64,000 nucleotides of DNA from Todiramphus chloris collaris (GCA_025345505.1 JANVCC010000076.1:6125577-6189576), one strand, 5' to 3'; shown: positions 1 to 12,321, counted from the first letter of the stretch. Translations and numbers: made by a program. Notes: generated from the letters alone by a model not told the origin.

Positions 1-1902
1 GGAGCATCCACTCAGACTGCTCGGCTGCCTGTCTGATTTGGACAATAACAGGGACATTCACAACAGCTGTTGGAAGCAGTTGGCTCTTTCATTGGCAAGG
101 ATGAATTCATAGTGCATGTCCATAACCTTCCAGTTGTAGTGCGTTCTACTGGAGATAAGGCTTTACCCACAGTGGATTTATGCTAACAAATGCACGGTTT
201 CAGCTGAATCTCTCCACTGCAGACAGCCGTGGTCCAGAATGTTTTCCAGCCTCATCTTGTAACAAAATATGGGGTTTGCTTCTGCTGCTATGATGGTTAT
301 AGAAGTAGGCTATTCCAGAGTCTTGCTCTTCTAGTTAGAAAGCTTCTCACAGCCTGTATTTAGTCATAGCCTGTTTATAACTCCATCCTCTGTGGCTTAT
401 TTACATCCTTCAGCTCTCTTCCACCATTGGCATTTATGTCCTAGAGTTATCTGAAGGGAAAGCTGTCATATCTCGCCTTAGACTTTGTTTTACCTAAGCC
501 TAACTCTAAGACAGGCTCTCATGCTCTGCTTTCCAGCTATGTCCTGCTCTTAATAATTCTTCCTGAACTCATCACACTTGAACACCAGGATCCAGAACTG
601 CCTGTAATAAACAAGATTTTTCTGGGTTCTTTGACTACATGTAACTTCTGTGTTCCTATTGGAAATACTTGTCCCAAAGTATTCTTGATAGCTTGTGCCT
701 TTATTATGGATGAATCATTGTAGTATCTCATTGTCACCCAATTATCTACAGATAATGTGTTTCTAGCATATAGCAGAAATTCTTTTTTCCTCCTGCATGC
801 ATGACTTTGTATTTTGTCCTTTTATCTCCTGCTTTGGTCCCAAAGGACTTTCAGTAGCTCTTTCGTGATATTCCAATTTTTCTCTGTATTGACATTATCT
901 CCCAACCAGTGCTGGCAGTGAATTTCATTAGAACATTTTTTTTGTACCAATATCATTAATATGGGTAGGGTTTTTTTGTGGGTTTTTTTTTTAAATTTTA
1001 TTTTAATACTGTAAGGAGTTGTGCCTTCTCTTCAGCACAATCACTTGTTATCTCTTCATTAGCTAGTCCTTATAGTTATTGAGTAACGATGTTCTTTAGC
1101 TTATAGTTTGGCAGCCTACCACTAAGAGTAGATCTCCAATATAGTATGGTTTTAGAGAAAATACATTTGTCTTTACACAAAGAGATTGTACAAGACAACA
1201 ACAAAACAACAAATTTTTGGACTTTTGGACAACAAATTACTGGATTTTATAGATACTGAAAGAGGGATGCCTGGAGTTACCATTGGGTGAAGAATGTCAA
1301 AAGATAGTGAAGGGGTGCTGGGTTCTGTCTGAAGCTGAAATTACTAAACAAGGTTGTAAAATCAGCCAAACTGAGACCAATGTGAAGAGTGTAAATGTGG
1401 GTGGCTGGTTATCTAGAGAGGGGGAAAGGGGAGAAAGGGAGCATGAGGAAACTCCAATCATGTGATGAGGGCAGTTGGAGAGTAGATGCTGAGCAGGCCT
1501 GTGCCCAATTAGCAGAGCTCTGCAGGACAGTCAACCAATGGTGGGATATTATTACTTTTAATATTTTTTAATTATTATTTTTTGATTACCAAGCAGAGTA
1601 CTGAATTAGCTTCTTCAGACAGGGCTGTTAAAAACTGATGAACGTTAGGCATTTCCTTGTAAAACATATTTCCTTTTAAAAAAGACCGGTGAAGTTGTTG
1701 CTTTCATTGCTTTGTGGTTCTAAGTTCCCACACCCTGACACTGGGGTCCTGTCCTTTTGGGGTCTGCCGTTACCTACTGTTCTGTAGCTTCTCCTGTTGT
1801 AGCTTTCAGCATGTTCTTGTGCTAGAGAAAGTGAAAATGTACCTATACTCTTTCTGGACATTTATGATATAGAATTCTAAACTGCCTAATGGCTTTTCCT
1901 TC
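1..1902. other. AT-rich unique sequence, no gene seen
   Basis: No open frame longer than about 66 codons and no repeat family I recognise. Homopolymer T runs occur around 950-1000 and a T/A-rich block lies at 1551-1593. The latter is echoed at 2275-2320 on the other side of the LTR fossil. Nothing here supports an exon. Confidence 0.6.
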
Positions 1903-2156
1903 TGTCATGGTTTAGGGTCGGGGCAGCCCCTTAGACCTATAACAGATGCTCTCCAGCATCTTCCAGCAGTGGCCTTGGTCTGCACACCAACCCTTGGTAG
2001 TAACTCTAAACATGGGCTGTTTCACTGCTAGAGCAGACACTGTCTGTGAGAACAGGCTGCTACCTTCAGACAGTGCAGTTAGTTAGAAGAACTGAGCTGA
2101 AAAGCAAAATTACTGAACAGAATTAGTTCTGTTCTCACTCAAACCAGGACACCTTC
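1898..2156. mobile_element. Short solo LTR fossil with 5-bp target duplication
   Basis: The element body is 1903-2151 (249 bp). It begins TGTCATGGTTT and ends AAACCAGGACA, so its ends form a near-perfect 11-bp inverted repeat with the TG...CA termini of a retroviral LTR. The flanks carry the same 5 bases, CCTTC, at 1898-1902 and 2152-2156, as expected of a target-site duplication. A 5-bp duplication fits ERVL-type avian elements. No internal viral genes adjoin it, so it is a solo LTR or a non-autonomous derivative. I see no clear TATA box or polyadenylation signal. Family assignment is inference; the ends and duplication are directly visible. Confidence 0.68.
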
Positions 2157-3099
2157 CCATATTATTTGTTAATGAGACACTTCATCCTTCTTTGTACTAC
2201 CAACTTGCAAAATATTTACTGGAAATTGTATCTTTTATAAAAATACAGATTTATGGAAGACGTTCTGTGTATTCTATTACTTTTAATTTTTTTATTATTA
2301 TTTTTTTTGTTACCATAAGCATAATTCTAATGATGAGTGGTAGTTCTACAGTACTGAAAACATAAGCAATAAATTATTCAGGTTAAGTTATGCTTACTAA
2401 CAGTATATCAACATCAGGAATTGGTGTAATAGAATCATTCAGTCATAATATTTTGTGTTTTAAAGAAAACTCATTATATTAGGTAGCACTAACAATAATG
2501 TTAATGGGTACTGTAGGGTAGGACCAAGAAAGAGAGCTGAATTGTCAGCAGAGTTCATTGAACAGTGTGTCCTCTGATTATATTGTCATTATACACATAA
2601 GCTGGACTCAAGCCCAATCATTTATATTATCTTTCAGATGTGATGACATCTAACTGTCAGGTTGCAGCTTTTCTGTACTTTATGAGCCAATTCCATGTAT
2701 TATTCTTTTCCTAACAGTGGTGTTTTTTGGTTTGTTTTTGTGGGGTTGTTTGTTTGTTTTTAATGTGGAATTGATTACACCAGTTCTTTAATTTCATCAG
2801 AGATTTTCTTTTGAAAAGGGGAAAACTTGGGAAAAATATGATGTTCTTTAAGTAATATGGCAACATGCCATTGGAGAACTCTTCAGGTACTAAGTTAGTG
2901 AGCTTTTAGCCATAAGAAATAGTTTAGAAAAATAGAAATTTACCCACATCTGCAGTATTTACCAATTCTCTTCACGAGTGGAGCGGAATTAGACCATCCA
3001 TCAGAGATGGGAAATGGTTTTCATAATGGCCTCGAAATATCAACTGCCCGTGGCTAAAGCCGTGTATCCACTGAAGAAAAGGAAAATCTTAGCCTTTCA
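2157..3099. other. AT-rich unique sequence, no gene seen
   Basis: AT-rich DNA with T-rich runs around 2285-2310 and 2725-2760. GC content rises sharply at about 3110, where the CpG island begins. No recognised repeat or supported exon. Confidence 0.55.
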
Positions 3100-3275
3100 T
3101 CAGTCTTACTACATGACTCGCCGAGCAGGCGATGTGCAGCGCGGGTCAGCCCGCGCAGGGGAAGGGAACGGCGGCGGAAAGGGCCGGCAAGCGGCTCCTT
3201 TTGGGGAGGCAGGAGAGCGGCTGGGCTGTGCCGGGGCCGGCAGCTGGGGGGCGGCTGCTGAGGCGGCCCGGGCGG

Positions 3276-3306
3276 AGCAGCAGCAGCAGCAGCGGCGGCG
3301 GCGGCA
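3276..3306 (+). repeat. CAG/CGG trinucleotide repeat in the CpG island
   Basis: About six AGC units run directly into about four GGC units. They read as polyGln-polyArg, polySer-polyGly or polyAla in different frames. Such repeats are common in 5' UTRs at CpG islands and are prone to length change. Confidence 0.85.
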
Positions 3307-3353
3307 GATCCGAAGGAGCCGTTACCGCGCCGACGGCCGCGGGCCGAGACCAA

Positions 3354-3366
3354 CCCCCCCCCCCCC
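3354..3366 (+). repeat. C13 homopolymer
   Basis: Thirteen consecutive C residues inside the CpG island (G13 on the minus strand). This is a likely site of sequencing or length error and could favour a G-quadruplex or i-motif. Confidence 0.9.
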
Positions 3367-4200
3367 GTCACAAAAGCAGCCCCGGCAGCGCCGAGCGAAC
3401 AAGCGGTGCGTGGCGTCCGGCGGGCAGCCCCTGGTCGGGGCAGCGCTGGCTCCCGAGCGTCGCTCCGGCGCACGGCCTCTGGGCGTCGGGCGGCGGCTCG
3501 GGCCGGAGGAGGACACGTGGTTAGTGCGCTGGGAGCTCCGCCAGCCACAGAGGTGAGTTCAGCTGGTGGTAACTGGTCCATCCCCTCCTTGCTTGAGAGG
3601 CGAACTCAGCCAGTGGTCATTGCCCTCCCAGGAGAGGACCTGGCCATGGCCACTGCTCGTCCCAAAGCCGTTGCCAGAAGGAAGGTGGGGACCCAGCGGG
3701 AGCCCCCGCACCAAGCTGTGCCCGTGCAGGTCTCGGCTGCAGGGAGCTCCTGAGCCTGTCCCTGGGACCGCGGGCAGCAGAGACAGCCCTGTGTGCGGGG
3801 TGAGCGGGTGAGGGATCTGCTCAGCCTGGGGCAGAGCAAAGACAGGAACCGCAGAGGTGGAGGCGTCTCAGGGCGTGGGAGAGGGAGAGGCATCGCTGGG
3901 GCCGCATCCCGAGGCAAAGGCGGCAGCCGGAGGGTCCCCAAGAAGCAGAGGGTCCCCTCCCCTCTTGCCAGCGGGACCTGAGATTGGGGGCAGTGGAAAC
4001 AGGCCCCTACGTGGGGGGACAGACAAATCCCCTACCCGCCTCCCTCACCTTCCCAGTTGCCCTTACACAACAGGTTTGGGGCTCTGGAAGTCAAGAGCCT
4101 GGCAACTGAGGATGGAGGTGAAGGTCCACGCAGGGGTTGCCTGGGGTGAGCCAGCCAGCCCCACGCACAAGGGCTGCTTCTGGAGAAACTGAGGAACGGA

Positions 4201-6339
4201 AAGTCGGGTAGACTTGACTATGGTTTGCTTTGCAGAAGGTGCTAGAAACCTACATTGCAATGCCCGATTCCCTACAAAGTTCTAGATGTTCTGAATTTCC
4301 CGTGAGGTGGCTTAGAAGATATTAATAATACAGACCTTTCTCCAGGGCTGATCTTACTGAGGGCCCTAAGTTTAATTTTTATCACGATGGAGAGTGTGTT
4401 AAGTGTATGTCAGTTTGGATCTCCTATGATCAAATTAATTTATTTTTTTTTTAATTAACTGCCAAAGATCACATTTAAAGAATTACACTGTCTTTATAAA
4501 TACTAAGATGACAGCTGTAAGCGGATATTAGTGCCACGTGGATATGTGACTAGGAGGGAATCCTTGCATTAAAAGAAAATTCCAATCAGTACAGCGTTTT
4601 GGTAATGAATTCTACTGTAAATGATAATGCAGTAGAAATCACATTAAAATCCTGAAAAGCCATGCAATTTTAAGACCAATCTTGCACATGAAACTGAAGG
4701 GAAATACTCCTGTATCAAACACATGGAAAACTGCTGTAACCCTGCAAATTACTTGCATGCCAAATTACCTCTGTATTGGCCCTGCACAACCATTTCTGAC
4801 TCTGTGTTTGGCTTTGTTTGACTATCACTGGGTGTAAATTGTACCTAAAATCTGCAATACTCTGTGTAATCATGGATTTGTTAAAGGGGACATACGCTCA
4901 TTTCTTTCGGTGTTGTAGCCTGAAAGATAAAAAGCAGGAAACACATGCCTTCAACAAGCTCTGCTATGAAATAAAACAGTCTTTGTTGTGGCTTTTAAGG
5001 GCATTTTTGCTCATGGTGTAAAAGGTAAATAGATATTTTGTGTTATACTGAAAGGTGATAAAAGCTTATGCCCAGGCTGTTGATTTATAAGCATTCAGAC
5101 CTTGGTTGCAGATGCTTCTCAGATTAAAGCATTCTTCTTGTTAGGACATCTAAAGTTTCAAGGCTTGTGTTGTAAAGAAACTGTGTGGAAGGTACATAGT
5201 CACCTTTCTTTTACAGGCTGTGATATTTCAAGAAGAGTTGTTGAGAAGTGTAAGTCTTGGATCAGAAAGGAAAGACCTAGTGAGAGCAGGGGAGAGATGC
5301 CAAGATGGGATAAAGGTTCTCAGCTGGGTTGGTGCCACATGGCAGTCTTGCACTCCAGAAACTTTCTGGTTTCTTTTCTGCGTGAGAGAATGTGTTTGTA
5401 CACAGGGAAGTCCTGTAATCAAATGCCTACCTGGGTGTCACTGACAGCAAATCTGAGGAGGCTTCCTACTAACTAAAAAGAAGGCAGTTCAAAGTTAGGA
5501 CAAAAATTTTGCAGGGTTTTCAAAATGACTGCATGTTGTCTATAAAAGAGGCACAAGTCTATTAAAACATTAGTCCAATTAAGAGGAGAGTTGTAAAAAG
5601 GGTATAAAACAAGTATTCAAATTTATTGGAATATAATTTGCCTTTTACACATTATATAAATGGATCAGTGTAAGTAATCTGGCTCAAATAACTGCAGGCA
5701 CTATGATCAGCTCTCCGTATGCACTAGAGATAGAAGAATTACATACAACCATTCCCCATGTCCCCTGTAGTTTGATACCAGCTAGGTGACAAATTGCACA
5801 ACGGGATGCTCTCTTATACCTTTAAAGGTCATCTGCCCCCAGAGATGATGCTTGATAAAGTCATATTAGTAAAAATGAGCAAGTGGGGTGCGGGACAGGA
5901 AAAGAGACATCAACATGCCCAGAGAGTGCATATGGATAAATAACCCTTCTAGGTGGGAATTTTTTTTTTCTGCAGTGTCGAGTTATCATTGTATTCAGTT
6001 TGCAACACTAATCAACACTAGACAGACAGGAAATCAAACTGCTTAGTGCTCACGGGGTAAACATGCGGATTTGTATCAAACTGCAGCACTTACTTCCTAG
6101 CTAAGCCAGATTGTCCCCCTTGAGCTATTTTCCAAATGCATCAGCAAGAAGGAGGTTATGTAAAAAGGCCTTAAACCGTATGTTACCAGGTTGTACCCAC
6201 TTACATCAAATACATTAAGACCGATTGTAGATGTCTGTGCACTGTACACAACGCTTGCGTGAAATGAATTTTTGCCCAATAGGGCTGAATCACCTGTCAC
6301 TAACTCCTAATGACAGAAGGAGATATATATAGAACCTGA
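4201..6339. other. AT-rich unique sequence, no gene seen
   Basis: No recognised repeat. A 124-codon open frame near 5102-5476 begins at a non-ATG codon, shows no recognisable domain and lies in ordinary AT-rich sequence, so I treat it as chance. Confidence 0.5.
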
Positions 6340-6370
6340 GATATATATATATACACACACATATATATAC
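6340..6370 (+). repeat. (TA)n/(CA)n microsatellite
   Basis: An AT-alternating block, then a short CA block, then AT again. A smaller ATATAT patch lies just upstream at 6322-6330. Confidence 0.85.
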
Positions 6371-9300
6371 TGAATTACCTGGGAAAGAATACCTGCACAT
6401 AAAGCAAACATCTCCTTGCTGTGGAAGAACAAGACTTCAGTGGATTTATCCCAAATATATTCAGTGGACTTCCTATGGAGACATGAAAAAAAGTAATTTC
6501 CAAGATTAAATATTAGTCTAAATTATGAAAGCAGTGCTCATCAGAGCACTGACAAAATCGTGAAATAGTGAAGGTCAAACTATCTGCTATTTATTTCCTC
6601 CTGATGGCTAATGTGAGACATTAGCTAAGGAATGCTGGCTACTATTTGGGAGCTAATGATCGATTTCAAATGGGGCTAATAACTGTATATATTCTACTTA
6701 TATTGCTGCTAAATGTTCTATAGTCTTCATCTAATCCATGTTTACTTTTTAACCCTGATTTCTTTGTGTCCCCTTATTTCTGCCCTGTGACATTGGATTT
6801 TTCATCAACGTTTTATGCTATTTTTCTAGTTTTTCAGGTGAATTTAAAAACTCAACATAATGATTTAGATTTCCCCCACCCTGTTTATAGGAAACGGGGA
6901 GTTCTATAGCTCAGCTGTGCGTTGGATAAAATATTCTCAAATTATGTATGTAGCCTGAGCAGCCAATCAGTTCTCAAGGTAACATCACTTATGTTTATGG
7001 ATTTGCCCTGTTGCACACAGGTGAACAGAGACAGAGCAGCTTTTCTCAGTTGTTTCTGTATTTTTTTTTTTTCTCTCTCCATCATATTCCTTGTAGAGTG
7101 CCATTTTTCAAGTGAGCTGTATTTCTTTCTCAGATGTATTTCAATGCTTGCAGCATATTGTAAGCCTGGAAACATGTGTCAACAGAGTAGCTCTGGGGTT
7201 TTTTTTGAGCAAATTCATTCAATTCAGTTGTCAATAATGCATTAATGTGTTGAAACGGAGTGTGTTTTGCAGCTTGTACACTATGCAGTAGTACCTATAA
7301 GGTCGATAAATGTCCAAGTAGCCACTCTGATTAGAACACCTTTTGGCCTTCAGTTTAGACTGGTCTTCTCTTAATTAAAACATAGCATCTTTCTCTGGCC
7401 AATAAGCTAATTAGGTAATAGCATTAAAGGGTGAACGTTGTATTATTCATCATAAAAATAATTGAATCAATTAAATGGGAGAAAAGACAGATCATAAATT
7501 GAATTATATGGGAAAAAGCAGTGGGTTGTTATATTTAGGCTAAATTTGGACATGTTTTGAATATAACCTCCCTACACACACTCCATAAGCTTCAGAATGG
7601 TTACTACTGAAGAAGAAAAAAACCAGGCAATATCAAGCTGGGTATGTTGCATCAAGTTAGATGCAGAGGTAGCCGATATCTCTGACATACCTTTGTGTTC
7701 GCTGGATTGAACTTGAAACTACTCCTAAAGGCCACTGAGAGAAAAGGATGCTATTCAGCACGGAGCTTTCCTGCACCTCTCAAACAAACCTCCTCTGCTG
7801 TTAAAAGGGGAAAAAAAAAAAAAACCCACAGTAGGAGATACACTCATTTTCAAAAAGCTGTGAGGAGCTGTGAGGGAAGTAGATATAGACACATAGGAAT
7901 TAATGTGTTTGAAATCAGGTTTCATTTTAGTTCAGGGTTCTGTAGTTTATTCAAATGAAGATCACTTGTGTGATTATTTTTTCTAGCAGGTTTTACAGGG
8001 AAAGAGTTCAGTCATTTTCAGAGGTGAGCAGAGGTAGCTTTTTCACTGGAAGTGGCAGCTGCCGAGCAGCACGCTGGTAGAGTACACAGTGCTGCTCAGT
8101 GTTACTAATTGTGCTGTAGTTTTGCTGCGGGAAGGTAGAGGAATGTGACATGAAGCAGTCAGTTCCTCTCAGACGTGAACTGACATTCCAGCATCTAGAT
8201 TCGGTTTTGAGGTGGTCTTAAGGAGTCACGATTAGCAAAACCTTTTTAATTGGCTATTCAGCTGAGACATTCAAGTGCCCTTGGTATGTAAGATGTTCTC
8301 TGAGAGGGTTCCACAAATGTGGGGTGAATTCTGAAGCTTAGCTGAGTATAACCTGGAGTTTCTGATGAGCAAGTGCATGAGGACAACTGTTTCTCCTAGA
8401 ATGCCTGCAGGGGGTGGCTTGAATCCAGGCTGGCTTAGGAAGGGAACTGCAGCAGGTGGGAGAAAATTCCTGTGGGTGCAGTGGATAATTGTAACTACTG
8501 GATTTGTCTTTAATCTTATAGGAAGGAGATGCCACACTTTTGGTGGCATTTATCTTAGAAAAGTTACATAACCACTTGTAATGACATTGTAGAATCTGGG
8601 AAAGGTGATTGTGTACTGGAAGATGGGCAATGCTCAGTCCATCTGGTCAATCACATCTGGATGACAAAAACATCTGGAAACAGGACCAGGGATGCATTTA
8701 TACATGGAGCAATAACTCCTGGTAAAAAGAAAAGGACAAAGATAGGTAAAATGGGTTGACTTCAGCAACAGCATGAAAAACAACGTTTAGTTTCTAGTGA
8801 GTTTATTGTATCTCTAAAACAAAAGAGCAGTAGTGTCTGGGTGACAGTGAAGGGGGAAGAACATTCCAGTGCATGTGAAAATTGCACGTTTTGTACTTTT
8901 TCATAAGTAGCACAAGCAATATATATGATAAATCATATACTGTCTGTTGAAGAATAATGACTGGGATATTCCATGTCTTTTATATACATGCATTTGCATT
9001 TGGTACTACTTTCTTTTGGATGGAAACACAGCAATTAACTTACATATAATGTGCTGTAAACAGCTACCAGCTTGCTGAATCTTCCTTGCAGCTTACCCTG
9101 GGGAATGTTTTTGGAGCAGGATATGTTACAATATATGAAGAACTACAGTCTGCAGCATAAACCCAACAGTGTCAGTGGGCTCTGAGTATATGTGAGGATA
9201 TTTAGAAAGATGCTGTTTCCCTGGGAGTTATTACAGTGAATGCCGTGGATTGAAAGAAGCTCTGGCCCAGTGGGATGCAACTTGGAAAAATATAAATTCC

Positions 9301-11353
9301 ATTCTATTCACAGTTCTACTTTTTTGTTGTTTTTTTAAAAATTTTAATTCAGTTTTACAACTGATCGACTTTGTCAGCTTGATCGTGCCTATCTCCCTTG
9401 CTGTGTATTTTCCTTGATGCTCTTTTGGTCTTCTACATGGAGATTATAATCTCATCCAAGCAAGACTTTGTGTCTTCTGTATTTGTAAACTACTTAGTGC
9501 AATGGGGTTGCTTTGAAGGGAAAAAGCTAGTATGAAGTCTAAGAAAAATCAGTTCATAAAGTCCTGCCTGACATAAAGTAGTTCAGATTCTCTTCGGGTG
9601 TATATTTAGTTTAGCCACAGTGATTCCTACTACTCCATGGCTCTTTGCTTGCCAGCATGCTTTAGTCCTCTTTATGATATGCATGATCTCTAATGTGTGT
9701 GTTGCAACCTCTTCTTCTTTTTACATTTACATCTGCCTTTCTTTTTCTATGATATATAGTTTAGGGTTGCCATTGTACCTTTTGTTTTGGAAATGAGCCC
9801 TATGCATGGAGGAACTGTAAGCTAATGAGAACCAAACCAATCAGAATCTTGCTTCATAGATTGAAAATAGGTTGCCTAAATCCTGGATGAAATCAACATG
9901 GGCTCAACATTTCTTCTTGCATCATATGTGACTTTTCAGACAATAATCTGCTTTAGAGCACACATAGAGTGGAAACTTATCTTACAGAGTGACAGGTAAA
10001 TTTTCAGTTTCCTTCAGTATTTCTTTTAATAATTTTGAAGATCGTACATCCTAACAAGGAATGTTCCCAGCCACTGTGATTAACATGCAAAGCTGTTTCT
10101 TACCAGTATTCACTCTTATTTTAAAAATGATGCTGAGAGCTTAGAAACCCTTGTTCTTAATTTTTAAACCCACTAATTTCATTGTGTCTGACACAAAGCA
10201 GAACATCTTTGCCGTAATTACTGTATAAGTTATTTTTTGTCCCACAAAGTTGTAATTTCTGTAAAATAAGCTGGACTGCTTCAATTATGTAAATCAAATA
10301 TCTGGAGAATATAATGACTGCATTGGCAAAACACAATAGAACTTAACAGGAAGCCAGCAGAGAGAGGGAGAGAGTGATGGGGAAGGCAAAAGCCCAAATG
10401 AGGATGTTTTTTTCAATTAGAGCGCAGCAAATTCTCTGCCCTGCTGGTAAACTGGCTCCTGCAGCTTCTCACTCTGCCAGATTTGCTCTTCCCTTGGTGC
10501 CAGAGTGTGACCATTAAGACTGGCAGGAAGTCTAGGCTAAAATGAAAGCTGGTGTGCAGAGACTGAGAGTGGCTGAGAAAAACTGATGGTTTGCTTCTGT
10601 TGTTATTTTTGTGTACTTGTCTTGAAGCAGATAGGCAGTAGTGCCTTAAAGAGCCAAAGAGTTTATGACAAAGTTCATGTTAGATGTCTCAAGCAGTATG
10701 AGGTGAAACAATGACTGGGAGACAAGAAAAGGCCATAGTAATGGTTAAAAAATGGTTAAAAAAGGACTGTCAAATGGCACGAGGTGGCCTTAATCTTGAA
10801 AGTCCTGAGAACAGCTGGCACTTCCATACAGACTCCTCTTATGTGATGGCTCCTATAAATCCCAACATTCCCTCACTCAGTATCTTCTTGGTGACCTAAA
10901 TTACACTGTTCTTAGGATGCATCTCTTTCTATCTCTTTGCTCCAGATGGAATGATCAGATTGGAGACCACTATACAAAGGCAAAGTGACACCATTGCTTT
11001 GTATTATGAGGTCACTGAAACTTTACTTTAAATCCTAATATTTGTGGGGTTTATTTTCAAAATCTTTTTTTAGCAGCTGACACATTCAGCAGAGACCTTC
11101 ACTGGTCTCTCTTCAGTGATTCCTTTTTTTTTTTCTTTTCCTAAATAACTATAGATAATTTAGAAGCTTTTAAAGTACAAGATTCATTCTAAAAATCCTT
11201 TCTGAAATGTTTCTTTTTCTGTTAGTCAGCACTGACTTTTAATGTGGCATAGAGCTTGATTAAGTTCTTTTGACTGTTTGCTTTGCTTAATTAGAGTTCT
11301 GAAATTCTCCCAGTTTTTGCTAGCTCTTGTTTAAAAATCAGTAAGTGTAGAAA
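6371..11353. other. Unique AT-rich stretch with one motif-dense patch
   Basis: About 5 kb with no recognised repeat family and no supported exon. A homeodomain-type motif cluster lies at 7371-7476. An A14 run sits near 7810. A short tandem of a 12-base unit (TGGTTAAAAAA-like) occurs at about 10742-10765. Open frames (up to 107 codons at 6922-7245) show no recognisable product. Confidence 0.5.
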
Positions 11354-12321
11354 ATCACAGAATCCCAGCATGGTGGGGGTTGGAAGGGACCTCTGGAGAA
11401 CATCTCATCCAACCCCCCTGCTAAAGCAGGGTCATGCAGAGTGGTTGTCCAGGATTATGTCCAGGTGGGTTTGGAATCTCTCCAGAGAAGGAGACTCCAC
11501 AACCTCTCTGGGCAGCCTGGGCCAGGGCTCTGTCACCCTCACAGCAAAGAATTTTTCCCTCATGTTCAGATGGAACCTCCTGGGTTCCAGTTTGTGCCCA
11601 TTACCCCTTGTTCTGTCACTGAACACCACTGAAAAGAGTCTGGTCCCATCCTTTTGACATTTGCTCTTCAGATATTTTTAAGCATTCTTAAGATCCCCTC
11701 TCAAGCCTTCTCTTCTCCAGGCTAAATGGTCCCAGGTTTCATGGCCTCTCCTTGTCAGAGAGATGCTCCAGTCCCCTCAGCATCTTTGTAGCCCTCCACT
11801 AGACTCTCTCCAGTAGTTCCTTGTCCCTCTTGAAGTAAGGAGCCCAGAACTGGACACAGTACTGCAGATGTGACCTCACTAGGGCAGAGTAGAGTGGGAG
11901 GAGAACCTCCCTCAGCCTGCTGGCCACACTCTTTTTAATGCACCTCAAGAGACCATCGTCCTTCTTGGCCATGTGTGCACACTGGTGGCTCTGGGTGAAC
12001 TTGTTGTCAACCAGCACTGCTAGGTCCTTCTCCACAGAGCTACTTTCCAGCAGATCAACCCCTCATCTGTACAGGTGCATGGGGTTATTCCTCCCAAAGT
12101 GTGGGACCCTACACTAGCCTTTGTTGAGCTTCATTGTGTTCCCTAACTCTCCAGTCTGTCCAGATCTCACTGAACAGCAGTTCAGTGTTCAGTGACACAC
12201 CACAGCCTCTGGTGTGTCAGCTGCTTCTCCCAGTTTTGTATCATCAGCAGATTTGCTGAGGGTACACTCCATCTCTTCATCCAGGTCATTGATGAATACG
12301 TTGAACAAGACTGGGCAGTAT
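11354..12321 (-). mobile_element. CR1 LINE, 5'-truncated, minus strand
   Basis: Read on the minus strand this is the 3' part of a CR1 element. The left end (11354) is the CR1 3' terminus with the ATCACAGAAT-type octamer, followed by the typical GGTTGGAAGGGACCTCTGGA block. The right end (about 12320) reaches the reverse-transcriptase region. A 78-codon frame at 11799-12035 (minus) encodes the post-RT part: start MEKDLAVLVDN, then a segment with VQFWAPYFKRDKELLERV near its end. In the CR1 family ORF2 encodes an endonuclease and reverse transcriptase. Only the C-terminal part remains and the frame is interrupted outside this segment. It is an inactive, fairly diverged copy. Confidence 0.93.

Larger units (their letters stand above)
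3014..3552 (+). other. Candidate first exon ending at a consensus splice donor
   Basis: The sequence around 3552/3553 reads CACAGAG followed by GTGAGTT, a near-ideal vertebrate 5' splice site, inside the most CpG-dense part of the island. An open frame runs through it from an ATG at 3014 (second in-frame ATG at 3026). Its first 35 or so codons come from AT-richer sequence and the rest is low-complexity Gln/Arg/Gly/Ala/Pro-rich. I recognise no domain or homologue. A non-coding 5' exon of a gene or lncRNA is more likely than a coding exon. The transcription start is not identifiable; 3014 marks only the open frame. Confidence 0.3.
3100..4200. promoter_or_regulatory. CpG island, the only one in the window; probable promoter
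   Basis: From about 3112 to 3560 the sequence is extremely GC-rich with very frequent CG dinucleotides, several GGGCGG-like (Sp1-type) stretches and a CACGTG E-box near 3515. GC-rich sequence with fewer CGs continues to about 4190. All reading frames are open for long stretches simply because stop codons are rare in such sequence, so the overlapping 175-180 codon frames on both strands are not evidence of protein. In birds such islands usually mark promoters or first exons. A consensus splice donor on the plus strand follows 3552; a weaker minus-strand donor-like sequence lies near 4048. Plus-strand transcription is therefore favoured but not proven. I cannot name the gene. Confidence 0.7.

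Noticed and set aside
3054-3581. 175-codon minus-strand frame with a polyalanine tract in the CpG island
   Set aside because: Long open frames occur on both strands here because GC-rich DNA has few stops. The composition is low-complexity and no domain is recognisable.
3406-4192. Overlapping 60-115 codon frames in the 3' part of the CpG island
   Set aside because: Same composition effect, with no start context, splice context or homology to support them.
5102-5476. 124-codon plus-strand frame
   Set aside because: Starts on a non-ATG codon, shows no domain and lies in ordinary AT-rich DNA.
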